NCBI GenBank assembly: GCA_044220545.1
Contig: JBGAQX010000001.1
Location: 62,001-126,000 of the forward strand
Reading direction: 5' to 3'
Source: Fen-999 sp044220545
GTDB lineage: Bacteria > Pseudomonadota > Gammaproteobacteria > Burkholderiales > Rhodocyclaceae
DNA length: 64,000 nt
A program made the translations under genes and the position numbers. Shown here in pieces: positions 21,409 to 30,693 of the stretch; the stretch's first letter is position 1; each line of letters begins with the position of its first letter. The notes beneath the pieces were generated by a model. It saw only the letters and a program-made list of their open reading frames with translations. It made no database searches and was not told the DNA's origin.

Positions 21409-22401
21409 ATGAAACAGTACCTGAATCTCGTCCAAGACATCTTCGACAACGGCTCGTGGCAGGAAAACCGTACCGGCATCCGCACCCGCAGCATTCCCGG
21501 CGCAATGATGAGGTTCGACTTGCAGCGGGGCTTTCCCGCGGTGACCACCAAGAAACTGGCCTTCAAGTCCGCCATCGGCGAGTTGATCGGTTTTCTCCGC
21601 GGTTACCGTAGCGCGGCGGAGTTCCGGGCCCTGGGCTGCAAGGTCTGGGACCAAAACGCCAACGAGAACGCCCAGTGGCTGGCCAACCCCTACCGACTGC
21701 GAATGGATGACCTCGGCCCCGTATACGGCGTCCAGTGGCGCAATTGGCCGGCCTACAAACTCGTGGACCTCGCTGATCCGCAAGGCGCCGCGCGGATCGC
21801 CGATGCGCTGGCGCGCGGCTACCGGCGGCTAGGCACGATTGACGACGTCAATGCGCAAGGAAAGACCACGGCCGTCCTGCTCTACAAGGCGATCGACCAG
21901 CTACGCCTGTGCCTCGACACGATCATCAAGGATCCCGGCAACCGACGCATCCTGTTCCATGGCTGGAACTGGGCGCAACTGGAGGAAATGGCGCTCCCGC
22001 CTTGCCACCTGCTGTACCAGTTCCTGGTCAGCCAGGAGAAACGGGAAATCTCGCTTTGCCTCTATATCCGCTCGAACGACGTGGGGCTCGGCACGCCGTT
22101 CAATCTGACCGAAGGCGCCGCCCTGCTGCACTTGGCGGGGCGACTGACCGGATATGTCCCGCGCTGGTTCACCTATTTCATCGGCGACGCGCATATCTAC
22201 GAGAACCACGTCGACATGCTTCAGGAGCAGCTCAGGCGGGAGCCTTACGCCGCCCCCCGGCTGGTGCTGTCCGACCGCGTTCCGGACTACGCGGTGACCG
22301 GCCGGTACGAACCCGAGTGGCTCGAAAAAGTGGAGCCCAATGATTTTCAGCTCGACGGGTATCGACACCACGCGCCGCTGACGGCGCCCATGGCCGTCTA
22401 A
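21409..22401 (+). CDS. thyA: Thymidylate synthase, long form
   Basis: Converts dUMP to dTMP with methylene-tetrahydrofolate. The catalytic cysteine is C199 in EMALPPCHLLYQF; R21, R179/R180, RSND at 221-224 and DAHIYENH at 260-267 mark the dUMP site. At 330 residues it is about 65 longer than E. coli ThyA, with most of the extra in an insertion around 113-165. The conserved FN-x-x-x-Y-A segment reads FNLTEGA, so the usual tyrosine is missing. No strong ribosome site precedes the ATG. folA is not adjacent but 30 kb away. The 3' end overlaps the convergent HDOD gene by 4 bases. Confidence 0.92.
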   Translation: MKQYLNLVQDIFDNGSWQENRTGIRTRSIPGAMMRFDLQRGFPAVTTKKLAFKSAIGELIGFLRGYRSAAEFRALGCKVWDQNANENAQWLANPYRLRMDDLGPVYGVQWRNWPAYKLVDLADPQGAARIADALARGYRRLGTIDDVNAQGKTTAVLLYKAIDQLRLCLDTIIKDPGNRRILFHGWNWAQLEEMALPPCHLLYQFLVSQEKREISLCLYIRSNDVGLGTPFNLTEGAALLHLAGRLTGYVPRWFTYFIGDAHIYENHVDMLQEQLRREPYAAPRLVLSDRVPDYAVTGRYEPEWLEKVEPNDFQLDGYRHHAPLTAPMAV

Positions 22402-23573
22402 GCCTCGCGACTGACGCGGATCGCCCATTGGCTGGCCCGCAGCAAGGCGCCGGCCCAGACAAGATGGTCGATCTTTGCTTGGGCCAGGGCGTCCGCCAGC
22501 GCTTCCACGCCCCCCTGTTCGGACGCTTCGACAACGCGCAGCAATGCGCCGAATGGCCCGCCGCGCTCCAGGAGGGCTCCGGCGACGTCGCCGGCCAGAT
22601 GCAATGGCGCCAGGATCTCGGCCAGACCGGTACCGAGCATCGCTTCAAGCAGAGAGAACATACCCACCATGAACGCCTGCTCCTGAACTTCGGCAGTCGG
22701 GCCGGCGAGCGCCTCCATGAGCGCCGCGCGCAGTGCGGCGCGCGGCAGCAGCGGGCTCTTGCCGCCCGTGTCCGGGTGCGCATACAGCAACAACTGCAGC
22801 CAGCGCTGTAGCTGCCGCCGGCCCAGCAGGGTGATGGCTTGACTGAAGCTCGCGATGCTGTGGCCGGGCGAGAACGCCACCGAATTGACCAGCCGAAGCA
22901 GTTGATAGGAAAGCTGGGCATCCTTCTTGATCAGGCTCTCGATGGCATGCGAATCGCCGTCGTGGGTGAGCAGGCTCAGCAACTGCAACAACAGGGCCTG
23001 GCGCGTCGCGTTGCGCGGCGCCTGACCCGGTTGGTGACGCAGCGCATAGTTGCCGGCGAACCAGACGAAGCCGGCCTGCCGACATTGGTCCAGCAACTGA
23101 AATGTATCGACCCGCGTTGCCAGGTGCCGACCAGGATGCTTCACCAGGAAAGCGGCGGCGGCTGGCCAGTCGACATTGGCGCAGTCGAGCGCAATACCGG
23201 CCACATCGGGGCAAAGATCCGCCGTGGTGGGCAGGCCATCCGCCAGCAGGTCGAACCCGTCGCCATGCAGTCGATGCAGATGGACGCAATTGTCCCCACC
23301 GGCACACGCCGAGGCGACGAAGCGCAAGATGAGCTTCACTGGCGCTGGCGGCGCGCCAAGCTCGACGCAATCACCGGGACTGGCGCCAGTGACGACCAGA
23401 GGCAGGTCGTCAAGGGCTTCGGCGAGGCCGGGCGCGCCGAGTAGCCGGGCAAGGTCGACGCGGTCCAGCGGTGTGGGCGTGGCCAGCAGCATGGCAACCC
23501 AGCCGTGTTGCGCGTCGGCGACCGGTTGCAGGGAAAAGAGCGGGGCGCTCCGCGTGGCGATGGCGCTATTCAT
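22398..23573 (-). CDS. HDOD-domain signalling protein with degenerate EAL-like N-terminus
   Basis: Last gene of the signalling cluster, 391 residues. The C-terminal half (about 190-385) is an HDOD domain: hydrophobic helices with the segments IKKDAQLSYQLLRLVNS and ITLLGRRQLQRWLQLLLYA. The N-terminal half resembles the EAL-derived domain of YuxH-type proteins (it opens with LFSLQPVADAQHGWVAMLL) but has none of the catalytic EAL residues, so it should not hydrolyse c-di-GMP. The ATG at 23573 overlaps the stop of the hemerythrin kinase by 8 bases, implying coupled translation. It is probably an output or adaptor protein of that cluster. Confidence 0.85.
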   Translation of the reverse strand: MNSAIATRSAPLFSLQPVADAQHGWVAMLLATPTPLDRVDLARLLGAPGLAEALDDLPLVVTGASPGDCVELGAPPAPVKLILRFVASACAGGDNCVHLHRLHGDGFDLLADGLPTTADLCPDVAGIALDCANVDWPAAAAFLVKHPGRHLATRVDTFQLLDQCRQAGFVWFAGNYALRHQPGQAPRNATRQALLLQLLSLLTHDGDSHAIESLIKKDAQLSYQLLRLVNSVAFSPGHSIASFSQAITLLGRRQLQRWLQLLLYAHPDTGGKSPLLPRAALRAALMEALAGPTAEVQEQAFMVGMFSLLEAMLGTGLAEILAPLHLAGDVAGALLERGGPFGALLRVVEASEQGGVEALADALAQAKIDHLVWAGALLRASQWAIRVSREA

Positions 23574-25608
23574 GGTCGGCCTTTCGTAAGGGTAGCCATA
23601 GGCGGAAGCGGGTGCCCTTGCCCGGCTCGCTGGCGACATCGATGCGGCCGCCGTGTTTCTTGACGATGATGTCGTAGGAAATCGACAGGCCCAGCCCGGT
23701 GCCTTTGCCGACCGGCTTGGTGGTGAAGAAGGGTTCGAAGATCCGCCGCCGCACCTCGTCCGGCATGCCGGTCCCGGTATCCTCGACCTCGAACCAGACA
23801 TGGCCATTTTCGAGGCCGGAACGCACCGTGATCTTCCCCTGTTGCGGGATGGCCTGCGCCGCGTTGACCAGCAGGTTCATGAATACCTGGTTGATCTGCG
23901 CCGGCACACAGTCGACTTCGGGAATATCGCCCAGTTCCCGAATCACCTCGGCCTTGTACTTCAGCTCGTTCCACACCACGTTGAGCGTGCTTTCCATCGC
24001 CACGTTGAGGTTCGCTCGCTGCTGCTCGGTCTCGTCGACGTGCGAAAAGTCCTTGAGGTTCTGGACGATCTTGGTCACCCGACCGAGCCCTTCCTGCGAC
24101 TCAGCCAGCAGTGTCGGCAGGTCCTCGCGCAGGAACGCCAGATCGGCCGCCTGGCGCGCGGCTTCAATGGCGGACGGCTCGTTGCTTTCGTAGGCTTCGA
24201 CCACGGCCATCAGGTTGCCGACGTAGGTCTTCAGCGTGCTCAAGTTGGAGGCGACAAACCCAACCGGATTGTTGATCTCGTGCGCCACACCGGCCGCCAG
24301 TTGGCCGATGGCGGCCATCTTTTCCGATTGCAGGAGTTGCTGCTGGGCCTCCTCCACCTTGGCCAGCAGTTGTTCCAACTCCTGGCGATCCGATTGCAGG
24401 ACCGAGTTGGCCGACTCCAGCTCGGCGGTGCGCACCGCCACCAGCTCTTCCAGATGATTCTGCTGCTGCCGCAAGCGCTCCTCGGCAAGCCGGCGTTCAG
24501 TGACATCCTGTAGCGTCTCGATGGCGCCGATCAGCGTTCCCGAGGCATCCCGAAGCGGCGCGGCCGTGAATGCCAGCCAGCGCCCGCCGTCACCAAAATT
24601 CTGAAAGAAGCCATCCGATTCAAAGGCGTCCGCGACCAGAGTCGACCGGCGGAACCCGCTCTTGTAGAAAGTGTTGAATTGAGCCTCGAGGCTGCCATCG
24701 ACGATCAGGTCGGCCATGATCGGACGCGCGTCGGGATAGAAGGGCTGCCATTGCCGTATGGTCCCGATCATCTCGCCGGCCGGCAAGCCGCTCATGGAGG
24801 CGATGGCGCGGTTCCAGTGCGTAATCCGGTGGTTGGCGTCGATGACCAGAGTCGGTACCGGATCGCCATCGATGATCTGAGCCAGAAACAGCTCCAGATG
24901 CCGCCGCTCCGCCTCCGAGCGAGCGTGTTCGGATTCAAGCAGCTTTTGCTGCGTTGCCGCCACCTCGTTCACCGCCAACTTGAGCCGCGCCTGCTCGGCG
25001 ACCAAGGCCGCATTGGTCCGCGTCAGCTCCTCGGTGCGTTCGGTGACCCGATCTTCCAGCGATCGGGTCAGCTGCATCAGGCTATCGTTGCGGGCGGCGA
25101 CCAGTCGGTACAGCGAACTCATCGCCGTAAGCAGGCTGGACAGAGTCGGGTCGGTGACGCGCTGTCGCTCGTCGAGGTACACGGCCTCGGCCGTGCCGCC
25201 GGCACGGATCTTCTTCACCTGCCGCGCCATCGCCTGGTCCATGCCCAGAATGTGATAGGCCAGCCAACTGGTCAGAAAATGCAACAGATCGTCGGTACCG
25301 AACCCGACGCCCGAATAATCGCGCATCTTGGTCACCTGTTCCGCGAACTCGCGGTGCACCCGGACATGATCGGCGATGAACCCGGGGGCGCAACCGACCG
25401 CCGTCATCAATTCCTCCTCATGCCGGAAATGCACGGCGGCGTACTGCACGAGCGCCATCAGAACCTTGTCGATCTGCTCCGCCGGCATGTGCTGGGAAGT
25501 CTTTTCCGAAACCAGGTTGATGATGCGCACCAATTCCTTGTGCTCGGCATCGACGACCGGCTCGCCGGTCAGGTACTTTTCGTCCCAAACAAAGATGTCC
25601 ATGGTCAA
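23566..25608 (-). CDS. Hemerythrin-PAS sensor histidine kinase
   Basis: Soluble kinase of 680 residues with an N-terminal bacteriohemerythrin domain (1-135). The full set of di-iron ligands is present with family spacing: H23, H60, E64, H81, H85, H119 and D124. A coiled coil follows (175-245), then a PAS domain (about 240-372), a second coiled coil, and a kinase core with H443 in GVAHEINNP, N-box NQVFMNLLVNAAQAI, DTGTGM and GKGTGLGLSIS. The hemerythrin part suggests sensing of O2, NO or redox state; this is inferred. It has no receiver; regulators encoded beside it are likely targets. Seventeen bases separate it from the upstream kinase gene and it overlaps the HDOD gene. Confidence 0.92.
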   Translation of the reverse strand: MTMDIFVWDEKYLTGEPVVDAEHKELVRIINLVSEKTSQHMPAEQIDKVLMALVQYAAVHFRHEEELMTAVGCAPGFIADHVRVHREFAEQVTKMRDYSGVGFGTDDLLHFLTSWLAYHILGMDQAMARQVKKIRAGGTAEAVYLDERQRVTDPTLSSLLTAMSSLYRLVAARNDSLMQLTRSLEDRVTERTEELTRTNAALVAEQARLKLAVNEVAATQQKLLESEHARSEAERRHLELFLAQIIDGDPVPTLVIDANHRITHWNRAIASMSGLPAGEMIGTIRQWQPFYPDARPIMADLIVDGSLEAQFNTFYKSGFRRSTLVADAFESDGFFQNFGDGGRWLAFTAAPLRDASGTLIGAIETLQDVTERRLAEERLRQQQNHLEELVAVRTAELESANSVLQSDRQELEQLLAKVEEAQQQLLQSEKMAAIGQLAAGVAHEINNPVGFVASNLSTLKTYVGNLMAVVEAYESNEPSAIEAARQAADLAFLREDLPTLLAESQEGLGRVTKIVQNLKDFSHVDETEQQRANLNVAMESTLNVVWNELKYKAEVIRELGDIPEVDCVPAQINQVFMNLLVNAAQAIPQQGKITVRSGLENGHVWFEVEDTGTGMPDEVRRRIFEPFFTTKPVGKGTGLGLSISYDIIVKKHGGRIDVASEPGKGTRFRLWLPLRKADHE

Positions 25609-25625
25609 CTCCTCGCCATCTTCGG

Positions 25626-26456
25626 TCAGCCTTGCGCCGGGAAGGTCATCGTCACCGTGGTGCCGGCGCCGAGCCGGCTGTCCAGGGTGATCTCGCCACC
25701 GTGCGCCAGCACCACATTGCGCGCCGTGGCCAGGCCCAGGCCCACCCCGCCACCCACCGGCCGTGTGGTGTAGAAGGGTTCGAACGCGTGCTCAAGTTGT
25801 TCGGCGCTCATGCCGACGCCATTGTCACGAATGCGAATGACGATGGCGTGCTCACTGGCCAGCGATGAAATTGTTACCTCGCCCCGTTCGCCCAGGTCGC
25901 CCTTGTCGGCAATTGCCTGCAAGCCATTGCGAATGACATTGAAGAAGATCTGATTGAGACTGGCGGGCAGACAGATCAAGCCCGGCAACGGTGACAGCTC
26001 AAGGCGAATGGCGGTATTGGAAGAATATGTCTGTTCGGCCACTTTCGCCGCCTGCCGCAAACAATCGTTCAGATCGGCGAATTCAGTCTCGGAATGGGCG
26101 ACCCCGGAAAAGTCCTTCAAGTCGGCCACGATACGGGCGATGCGTTCCAGGCCCTTCCTGCTTTCGCGCAGCAAGTCGGCACCGTCCGCGATCACGAAAT
26201 CGAGATCGAGGCGCCGCCAGTCCGCTTCGTTGAGGGGCAGTTGCTTGCGCAGCTCGGCAAACCTGGCGAGATACCGCTCGAAGGTGGACAGATTGCTGCT
26301 CACGAAACCCAGCGGATTGTTGATCTCGTGGGCCATGCCGGCCGCCAACTGGCCCACCGCGGCCAGCTTCTCCGCCTGACAGAGCATCCGCAGCGACTCT
26401 TCCCGGTCGCTCGGTTGCCGGTCGGAGGGCTCGTTCATGTCTGGGTTCGCGGACAT
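25626..26456 (-). CDS. Small soluble sensor histidine kinase
   Basis: Kinase of 276 residues almost without sensor region: the phosphoacceptor H43 lies in AAGMAHEINNPLGF near the N-terminus, and the ATPase part carries the N-box IFFNVIRNGLQAI, DNGVGM and GGGVGLGLAT. The core resembles those of the hemerythrin kinase and the 780-residue kinase in the same cluster, suggesting gene duplication. With no domain of its own for input it may be driven by a partner protein or act as a phosphotransfer step. Spacing is 27 bases to the regulator upstream and 17 to the hemerythrin kinase downstream. Confidence 0.9.
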   Translation of the reverse strand: MSANPDMNEPSDRQPSDREESLRMLCQAEKLAAVGQLAAGMAHEINNPLGFVSSNLSTFERYLARFAELRKQLPLNEADWRRLDLDFVIADGADLLRESRKGLERIARIVADLKDFSGVAHSETEFADLNDCLRQAAKVAEQTYSSNTAIRLELSPLPGLICLPASLNQIFFNVIRNGLQAIADKGDLGERGEVTISSLASEHAIVIRIRDNGVGMSAEQLEHAFEPFYTTRPVGGGVGLGLATARNVVLAHGGEITLDSRLGAGTTVTMTFPAQG

Positions 26457-26483
26457 GGGGATGGCGATCGAAAGCAGACCCGC

Positions 26484-27050
26484 TCAGTCGAGATCCTGGA
26501 ATTCCGCATCGAGCAGCACCGAACCATCCGGCCCCCAATTGACCCGGGTGATGCCGGGCTCGATCGCCTCCAGGCGCCGCGCCTCGATCGCCTCGCGGCT
26601 CAGCTTGCCGCTATCGACGCGCACCTGATCGGCCAGATCGCGGTTTTCCAGCATCAATGCGCGATTGTGCAGCGCCTGGCCGATGGTCGCCACCAGTTCG
26701 TAGTCGTTCCAGGGCTTGGCCATGAAGCGATAGATTTCCACCTCGTTGATCGCCCGCACCAAGGCGTTCAGATCGGCGTAGCCGGAGAGAATCAAGCGCG
26801 CGGCATCGGGCTGGATCTCGCGCAACCGGCGCAGCAACTCGATGCCATCCATCTCCGGCATGCGGTAGTCGACCAACGCCAGGTCGAAGGCGGCATGCGC
26901 GGCGCGCTCCAGCGCCGCCTTCGGCGACGTGAATGCCTCCACCGTCAGTTCGTAGGTGGTGCCGCCGCAGGAACAGGGCACCAGACGCAGCAGGCGCCTG
27001 ATGGAATTCAGGATGGCCTGCTCATCATCGACGATCAGAATACGGCTCAT
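26484..27050 (-). CDS. Single-receiver response regulator with Cys-rich insertion
   Basis: 188 residues: a receiver (about 1-130) and a short C-terminal tail with no DNA-binding or enzymatic domain. Acidic D8/D9, phosphoacceptor D61 (LVDYRMPEMDG) and the lysine of AKPW are present. Between helix 1 and strand 2 there is an insertion around residues 24-32 reading VPCSCGGTT, with two cysteines two apart. The AINEVEIYRFMAKPW segment is shared with the REC-HD-GYP protein and with the C-terminal receiver of the EAL protein. Its start overlaps the HD-GYP gene stop (ATGA). Confidence 0.88.
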   Translation of the reverse strand: MSRILIVDDEQAILNSIRRLLRLVPCSCGGTTYELTVEAFTSPKAALERAAHAAFDLALVDYRMPEMDGIELLRRLREIQPDAARLILSGYADLNALVRAINEVEIYRFMAKPWNDYELVATIGQALHNRALMLENRDLADQVRVDSGKLSREAIEARRLEAIEPGITRVNWGPDGSVLLDAEFQDLD

Positions 27051-28354
27051 GGTTGTCTTTCCTGTCGGATGTAAAGCGTGAGGGGCTGGCCATCGGCCAC
27101 TTCGGCCCTGGCCAACTGGTCAATCAGCGTCGGGTCGATGGTGTGGCCCTTGGCCAGCAACAGGTAGCCGTCCTTGTGCATCAGATCGCGGGTCAACACC
27201 ATGCCCGGCCTCAGGTTGGCCGGCCGCGTTGGCATTTCGACCACCTCGTCCTTGAGACTCTCGGCGGCGATGGTCGCGAAGGCGTCCACGACCGTCGGAT
27301 CGTAGCGCTTGCCCCGATTGTCCACGATGAAGGCCAAGGCTTCGCCTCCCTTGAGCGGGCGAGCCACCAGCGTCCCGATCTGCAAGGCGTCGTAGTCATT
27401 GGCCACGGCGAGAATGCGCGCGCCCATGGGAATGGCAAGCCCGACCAGCTTGTCGGGGTAGCCGCTGCCGTCGAAGCATTCGTGGTGATGCCGCACCAGC
27501 AGCGCCACGTTCTTCATCTGCTCGACGCCCATCAGCACCATCGCCCCCTTCACCGGGTGCTTCGCCACCTCGGCGCGGTTCTCGGCCGACAAGAGATTAA
27601 AGGGCTTGTCGATTAGGGCGTCGGGCAGGCCGATCTTGCCGATGTCATGAAGGAGGGCCGCCAGCAGGATCTCCTGGCCGGCCATCTCGTCGAGGCCAAG
27701 GCGCCGCGCCAGGGCGCGGGCATGCTCCGCCACCCGCCGCGAGTGGCCGGCCACCTTGCCGCCGCGCAATTCGATAAGGCCGGAGAAGACGTGGACGATG
27801 CCCAGGAAGCTCTTCTTCGACTCCCGGTGCGCCTGGTCGAGGAAACTCACCGTCTGGCGCAGTTCCGCCGTGCGCTCGGCCACTTTCTGCTCGAGACTGG
27901 CGTTGAGCAACTTCAGTTCTTCGTTCTGCCGCTGGATCAGGGCATCGAGCCGGCCGTTCTCGATTTCCAGGCGCTTGCGCTCCAGCGCCTCCCGCACGGT
28001 CAGGACAATCTCCTGGTCATCCCAGGGTTTGGCGATGTATCGATAGATTTCGCCCCGGTTGATGGCGGCGATGGTCGACGACACGTCGGCATAGCCGGTG
28101 AGCAGGATGCGCACCACTTGCGGCCAGCGCTGCCGCACCTGTTCAAGGAACCGGGCGCCGTCCATCTCCGGCATGCGCATGTCGGAGATCACCAGATCGA
28201 CCGGCTCGTTTTCGAGAACAGCCAGCCCCTCGGCGCCGCCGCCGGCGGTAAGAATGGTATAGCCGTGCGGGCGAAACAGTCGCCGCAGGGAAGAGAGAAT
28301 GCCCGGCTCGTCGTCGACGAAAAGCACGGTGGGCGCCCTGATGGTCTCGCTCAT
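27047..28354 (-). CDS. Response regulator with HD-GYP c-di-GMP phosphodiesterase domain (RpfG-like)
   Basis: 435 residues. A receiver (phosphoacceptor D58) is followed by a coiled coil (125-175) and an HD-GYP domain (185-370). Metal and catalytic residues are intact: H204, H236-D237 in HDIGK, H266, HH at 290-291 and GYP at 298-300, then ANDYDAL near 318. It is therefore expected to degrade c-di-GMP when phosphorylated. A C-terminal extension of about 60 residues (LRPGMVLTRDLMHKDGYLLL) is the small domain often found after such HD domains. It overlaps both neighbours by 4 bases, so translation with the membrane kinase upstream is coupled. Confidence 0.94.
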   Translation of the reverse strand: MSETIRAPTVLFVDDEPGILSSLRRLFRPHGYTILTAGGGAEGLAVLENEPVDLVISDMRMPEMDGARFLEQVRQRWPQVVRILLTGYADVSSTIAAINRGEIYRYIAKPWDDQEIVLTVREALERKRLEIENGRLDALIQRQNEELKLLNASLEQKVAERTAELRQTVSFLDQAHRESKKSFLGIVHVFSGLIELRGGKVAGHSRRVAEHARALARRLGLDEMAGQEILLAALLHDIGKIGLPDALIDKPFNLLSAENRAEVAKHPVKGAMVLMGVEQMKNVALLVRHHHECFDGSGYPDKLVGLAIPMGARILAVANDYDALQIGTLVARPLKGGEALAFIVDNRGKRYDPTVVDAFATIAAESLKDEVVEMPTRPANLRPGMVLTRDLMHKDGYLLLAKGHTIDPTLIDQLARAEVADGQPLTLYIRQERQP

Positions 28355-30693
28355 GATGTGGACTCCGATGGAATTGTTCCCGTCCCGGCGAGCGACGGCT
28401 GGATCGGCAGCAGGACGCGGAAGGTGGTGCCGCGCTCAAGGCGGCTCTCCACATCGATGCGGCCACCATGCCGCTCGACGATGCCATAGGACAGCGACAA
28501 CCCCAGCCCCGTACCCTTGCCGACCGGTTTGGTGGTGAAGAAGGGTTCGAAGATGCGGTTGATGTGTTCCGGCGCGATGCCCTTGCCGGTATCGCTGATC
28601 TCGACACACACCCGGTCTTCGCCAACGCGACAAGTTCGGATGGTGATGATCCCCTCCTTCTCGATGGCCTGACCGGCATTGACCAGCAGGTTCATGAATA
28701 CCTGATTGAGCTGCGAGATCAGGCAATGGACCGGCGGGATGTCGCCATAGTCCTTGACCACCTGGCACTTGTACTTGAGCTCGTTCCAGACGATGTTGAG
28801 CGTGGATTCGATCCCCTGCCGCAGGTCGGCCTCCTTCCACTCCAGCTCGCCGACCCGGGAGAAATTCTTGAGATCCTCGACGATCCTGCGCACCCGACCC
28901 AGCCCATCCTTGGATTCGGACACCAGCTTGAAGATATCTTCCTTCAAGAAGCCAAAATCCCGCTCCTCCTTGATCTGTGACACCGAGACCATTTGCGGCG
29001 CGCAGTCGCCGACCGTGCCGATCGTCTTGTCGTAGGCGTCGACGACGGCCATCAGATCGTGCAGATAGCGATCGAGGGTGCCGAGATTGGAATGCACGAA
29101 GCCAATGGGATTGTTCAGCTCGTGGGCAACGCCGGCCGCCAACTGGCCGATCGACGCCATCTTCTCGGACTGCAACAATTGATTGTGGGCCTCCTCCAGT
29201 CGCTTGTTGAGCTGTCGTTGCCGATCGAGGTTCTCGCCCAGCATCAATTGCTGGGTCTTGCGCTCGGTGATGTCCGTCAACACGCCGTCGTAGAAGGTCG
29301 CCTTGCCCTCGGCGTCACGCAGCACCACCGTGCGATCGAGCACCCAAATGACACGCTGGTCGGCGGTCAGCAGACGGTACTCCTGCTCATACTCCTTCAC
29401 GCCAGTGGCCGTGTGGCGCGCCACCTCATCGGCGACACGGGCCAGGTCTTCCGGCACGATGAGCGTGGTAAAAGCCGGCACACCGGCCTGCAGCCGCTCC
29501 GCCACATAGCCCCATTGACTGACATTCTCGGAGACAAACACGACGGGCCAATTCTCGGTTGCCGCCCAGCGAAAGCAGACCACCGGGCTGGCATTGACCA
29601 CCTGGGTGGCGAGGCGCAGAGCACCCTCGGCGCGCCGGCGACGCACGATGCGCCAGGTTTCGTTGCCGATCAGTTGCACGGTCTCGACGTCGATGGGCGC
29701 GTAAGGCGTCGCCTTGTTGCCAACACCGGTCATCATGCGCACCATCTCCCCCTCGATGACCGGCACACTGATCAGGCGCGCCAGCACGGAATGTCCCTCC
29801 GGCAAGCCGCGTTTGCCGGTCGCCGTGGCGTAGTCGTTGACGACGATCGGCGCCATTTGCCGCGCCGCGTCGGCCCAGATGCCGGCTTGCGCGAGTGGAT
29901 AGTGGCAGTCGTAGGCGGCTTGGCAGTACTTCTCGAGCGTCTTCCGGGACCAGGCAACCAGCTCGATGCTCTCGCCGTCGTCATTCACGAAGTGCATGAA
30001 ACCGATGCGACTACCGGTCAGCCACTCGGCCTGTTCCAACGCGTACTGCATGAACTCACGCTCGGACAAGTCTTCGGCCCGTCCCGGCAATTCCAGCAGC
30101 ACAGCGGACCGCGCCACCTGCTTGGCCAGCTCGAGCTCCGCCCGGCGGCGGTCGGTGATGTCCTCGATGATCACCGAGAAGAAATCGACTTCCCCGTTGC
30201 GCTTGCGAATCGCTCGCGTCGTCATCGCGCCGTAGACGATGGCGCCATCTTTGCAAACAAAGCGCTTCTCCATCGAATAACCATTCGATGTGCCGCGCAA
30301 GACCGCGTCAAACAGTTCTTCGTTGCCGGCCAGATCGTCCGGATGGGTAAGCTCGGCCCATGTCTTGCGCAATAGTTCGTCTGCGGAGTAACCGAGCATG
30401 CGGGACAAGGCTGGGTTAACCTCGATCCAGCGTTTGTCGACCGAGGTGCGCGCCATACCGACCATGGCGTAGTCGAAGATGGCGCGAAAGCGCAACAACG
30501 CCGCCCGCTCCCGGGCGGCACTGCGTGCCGCGCGCCAGGCGCCCAGGCCAAAGACGACCAACAACAGCGCCGCAATCCCCCATGCCGCCGACGGCCGCGT
30601 CCCCTCCGCTATGGCGTATAAACCGGTGGCGCCCAGAATCAGCGCCGCGGCGGAGGCAAAGAGGCTCAGGAAGGTGCCGAGATTGCTACTCAT
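28351..30693 (-). CDS. Membrane sensor histidine kinase (2 TM-PAS-GAF-PAS-kinase)
   Basis: 780 residues. Two hydrophobic segments near the N-terminus (about 6-28 and 36-54) form a hairpin anchor with hardly any periplasmic part. Then come PAS (about 62-187), a GAF-like domain (about 200-355), a second PAS (about 365-480), a coiled coil and a kinase core with the histidine in GVAHELNNPIGF, N-box NQVFMNLLVNAGQAI, DTGKGI and GKGTGLGLSLS. The core is very like that of the hemerythrin kinase. Sensing is therefore likely cytoplasmic. It overlaps the REC-EAL-REC gene upstream by 8 bases and the HD-GYP gene downstream by 4. Confidence 0.92.
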   Translation of the reverse strand: MSSNLGTFLSLFASAAALILGATGLYAIAEGTRPSAAWGIAALLLVVFGLGAWRAARSAARERAALLRFRAIFDYAMVGMARTSVDKRWIEVNPALSRMLGYSADELLRKTWAELTHPDDLAGNEELFDAVLRGTSNGYSMEKRFVCKDGAIVYGAMTTRAIRKRNGEVDFFSVIIEDITDRRRAELELAKQVARSAVLLELPGRAEDLSEREFMQYALEQAEWLTGSRIGFMHFVNDDGESIELVAWSRKTLEKYCQAAYDCHYPLAQAGIWADAARQMAPIVVNDYATATGKRGLPEGHSVLARLISVPVIEGEMVRMMTGVGNKATPYAPIDVETVQLIGNETWRIVRRRRAEGALRLATQVVNASPVVCFRWAATENWPVVFVSENVSQWGYVAERLQAGVPAFTTLIVPEDLARVADEVARHTATGVKEYEQEYRLLTADQRVIWVLDRTVVLRDAEGKATFYDGVLTDITERKTQQLMLGENLDRQRQLNKRLEEAHNQLLQSEKMASIGQLAAGVAHELNNPIGFVHSNLGTLDRYLHDLMAVVDAYDKTIGTVGDCAPQMVSVSQIKEERDFGFLKEDIFKLVSESKDGLGRVRRIVEDLKNFSRVGELEWKEADLRQGIESTLNIVWNELKYKCQVVKDYGDIPPVHCLISQLNQVFMNLLVNAGQAIEKEGIITIRTCRVGEDRVCVEISDTGKGIAPEHINRIFEPFFTTKPVGKGTGLGLSLSYGIVERHGGRIDVESRLERGTTFRVLLPIQPSLAGTGTIPSESTS

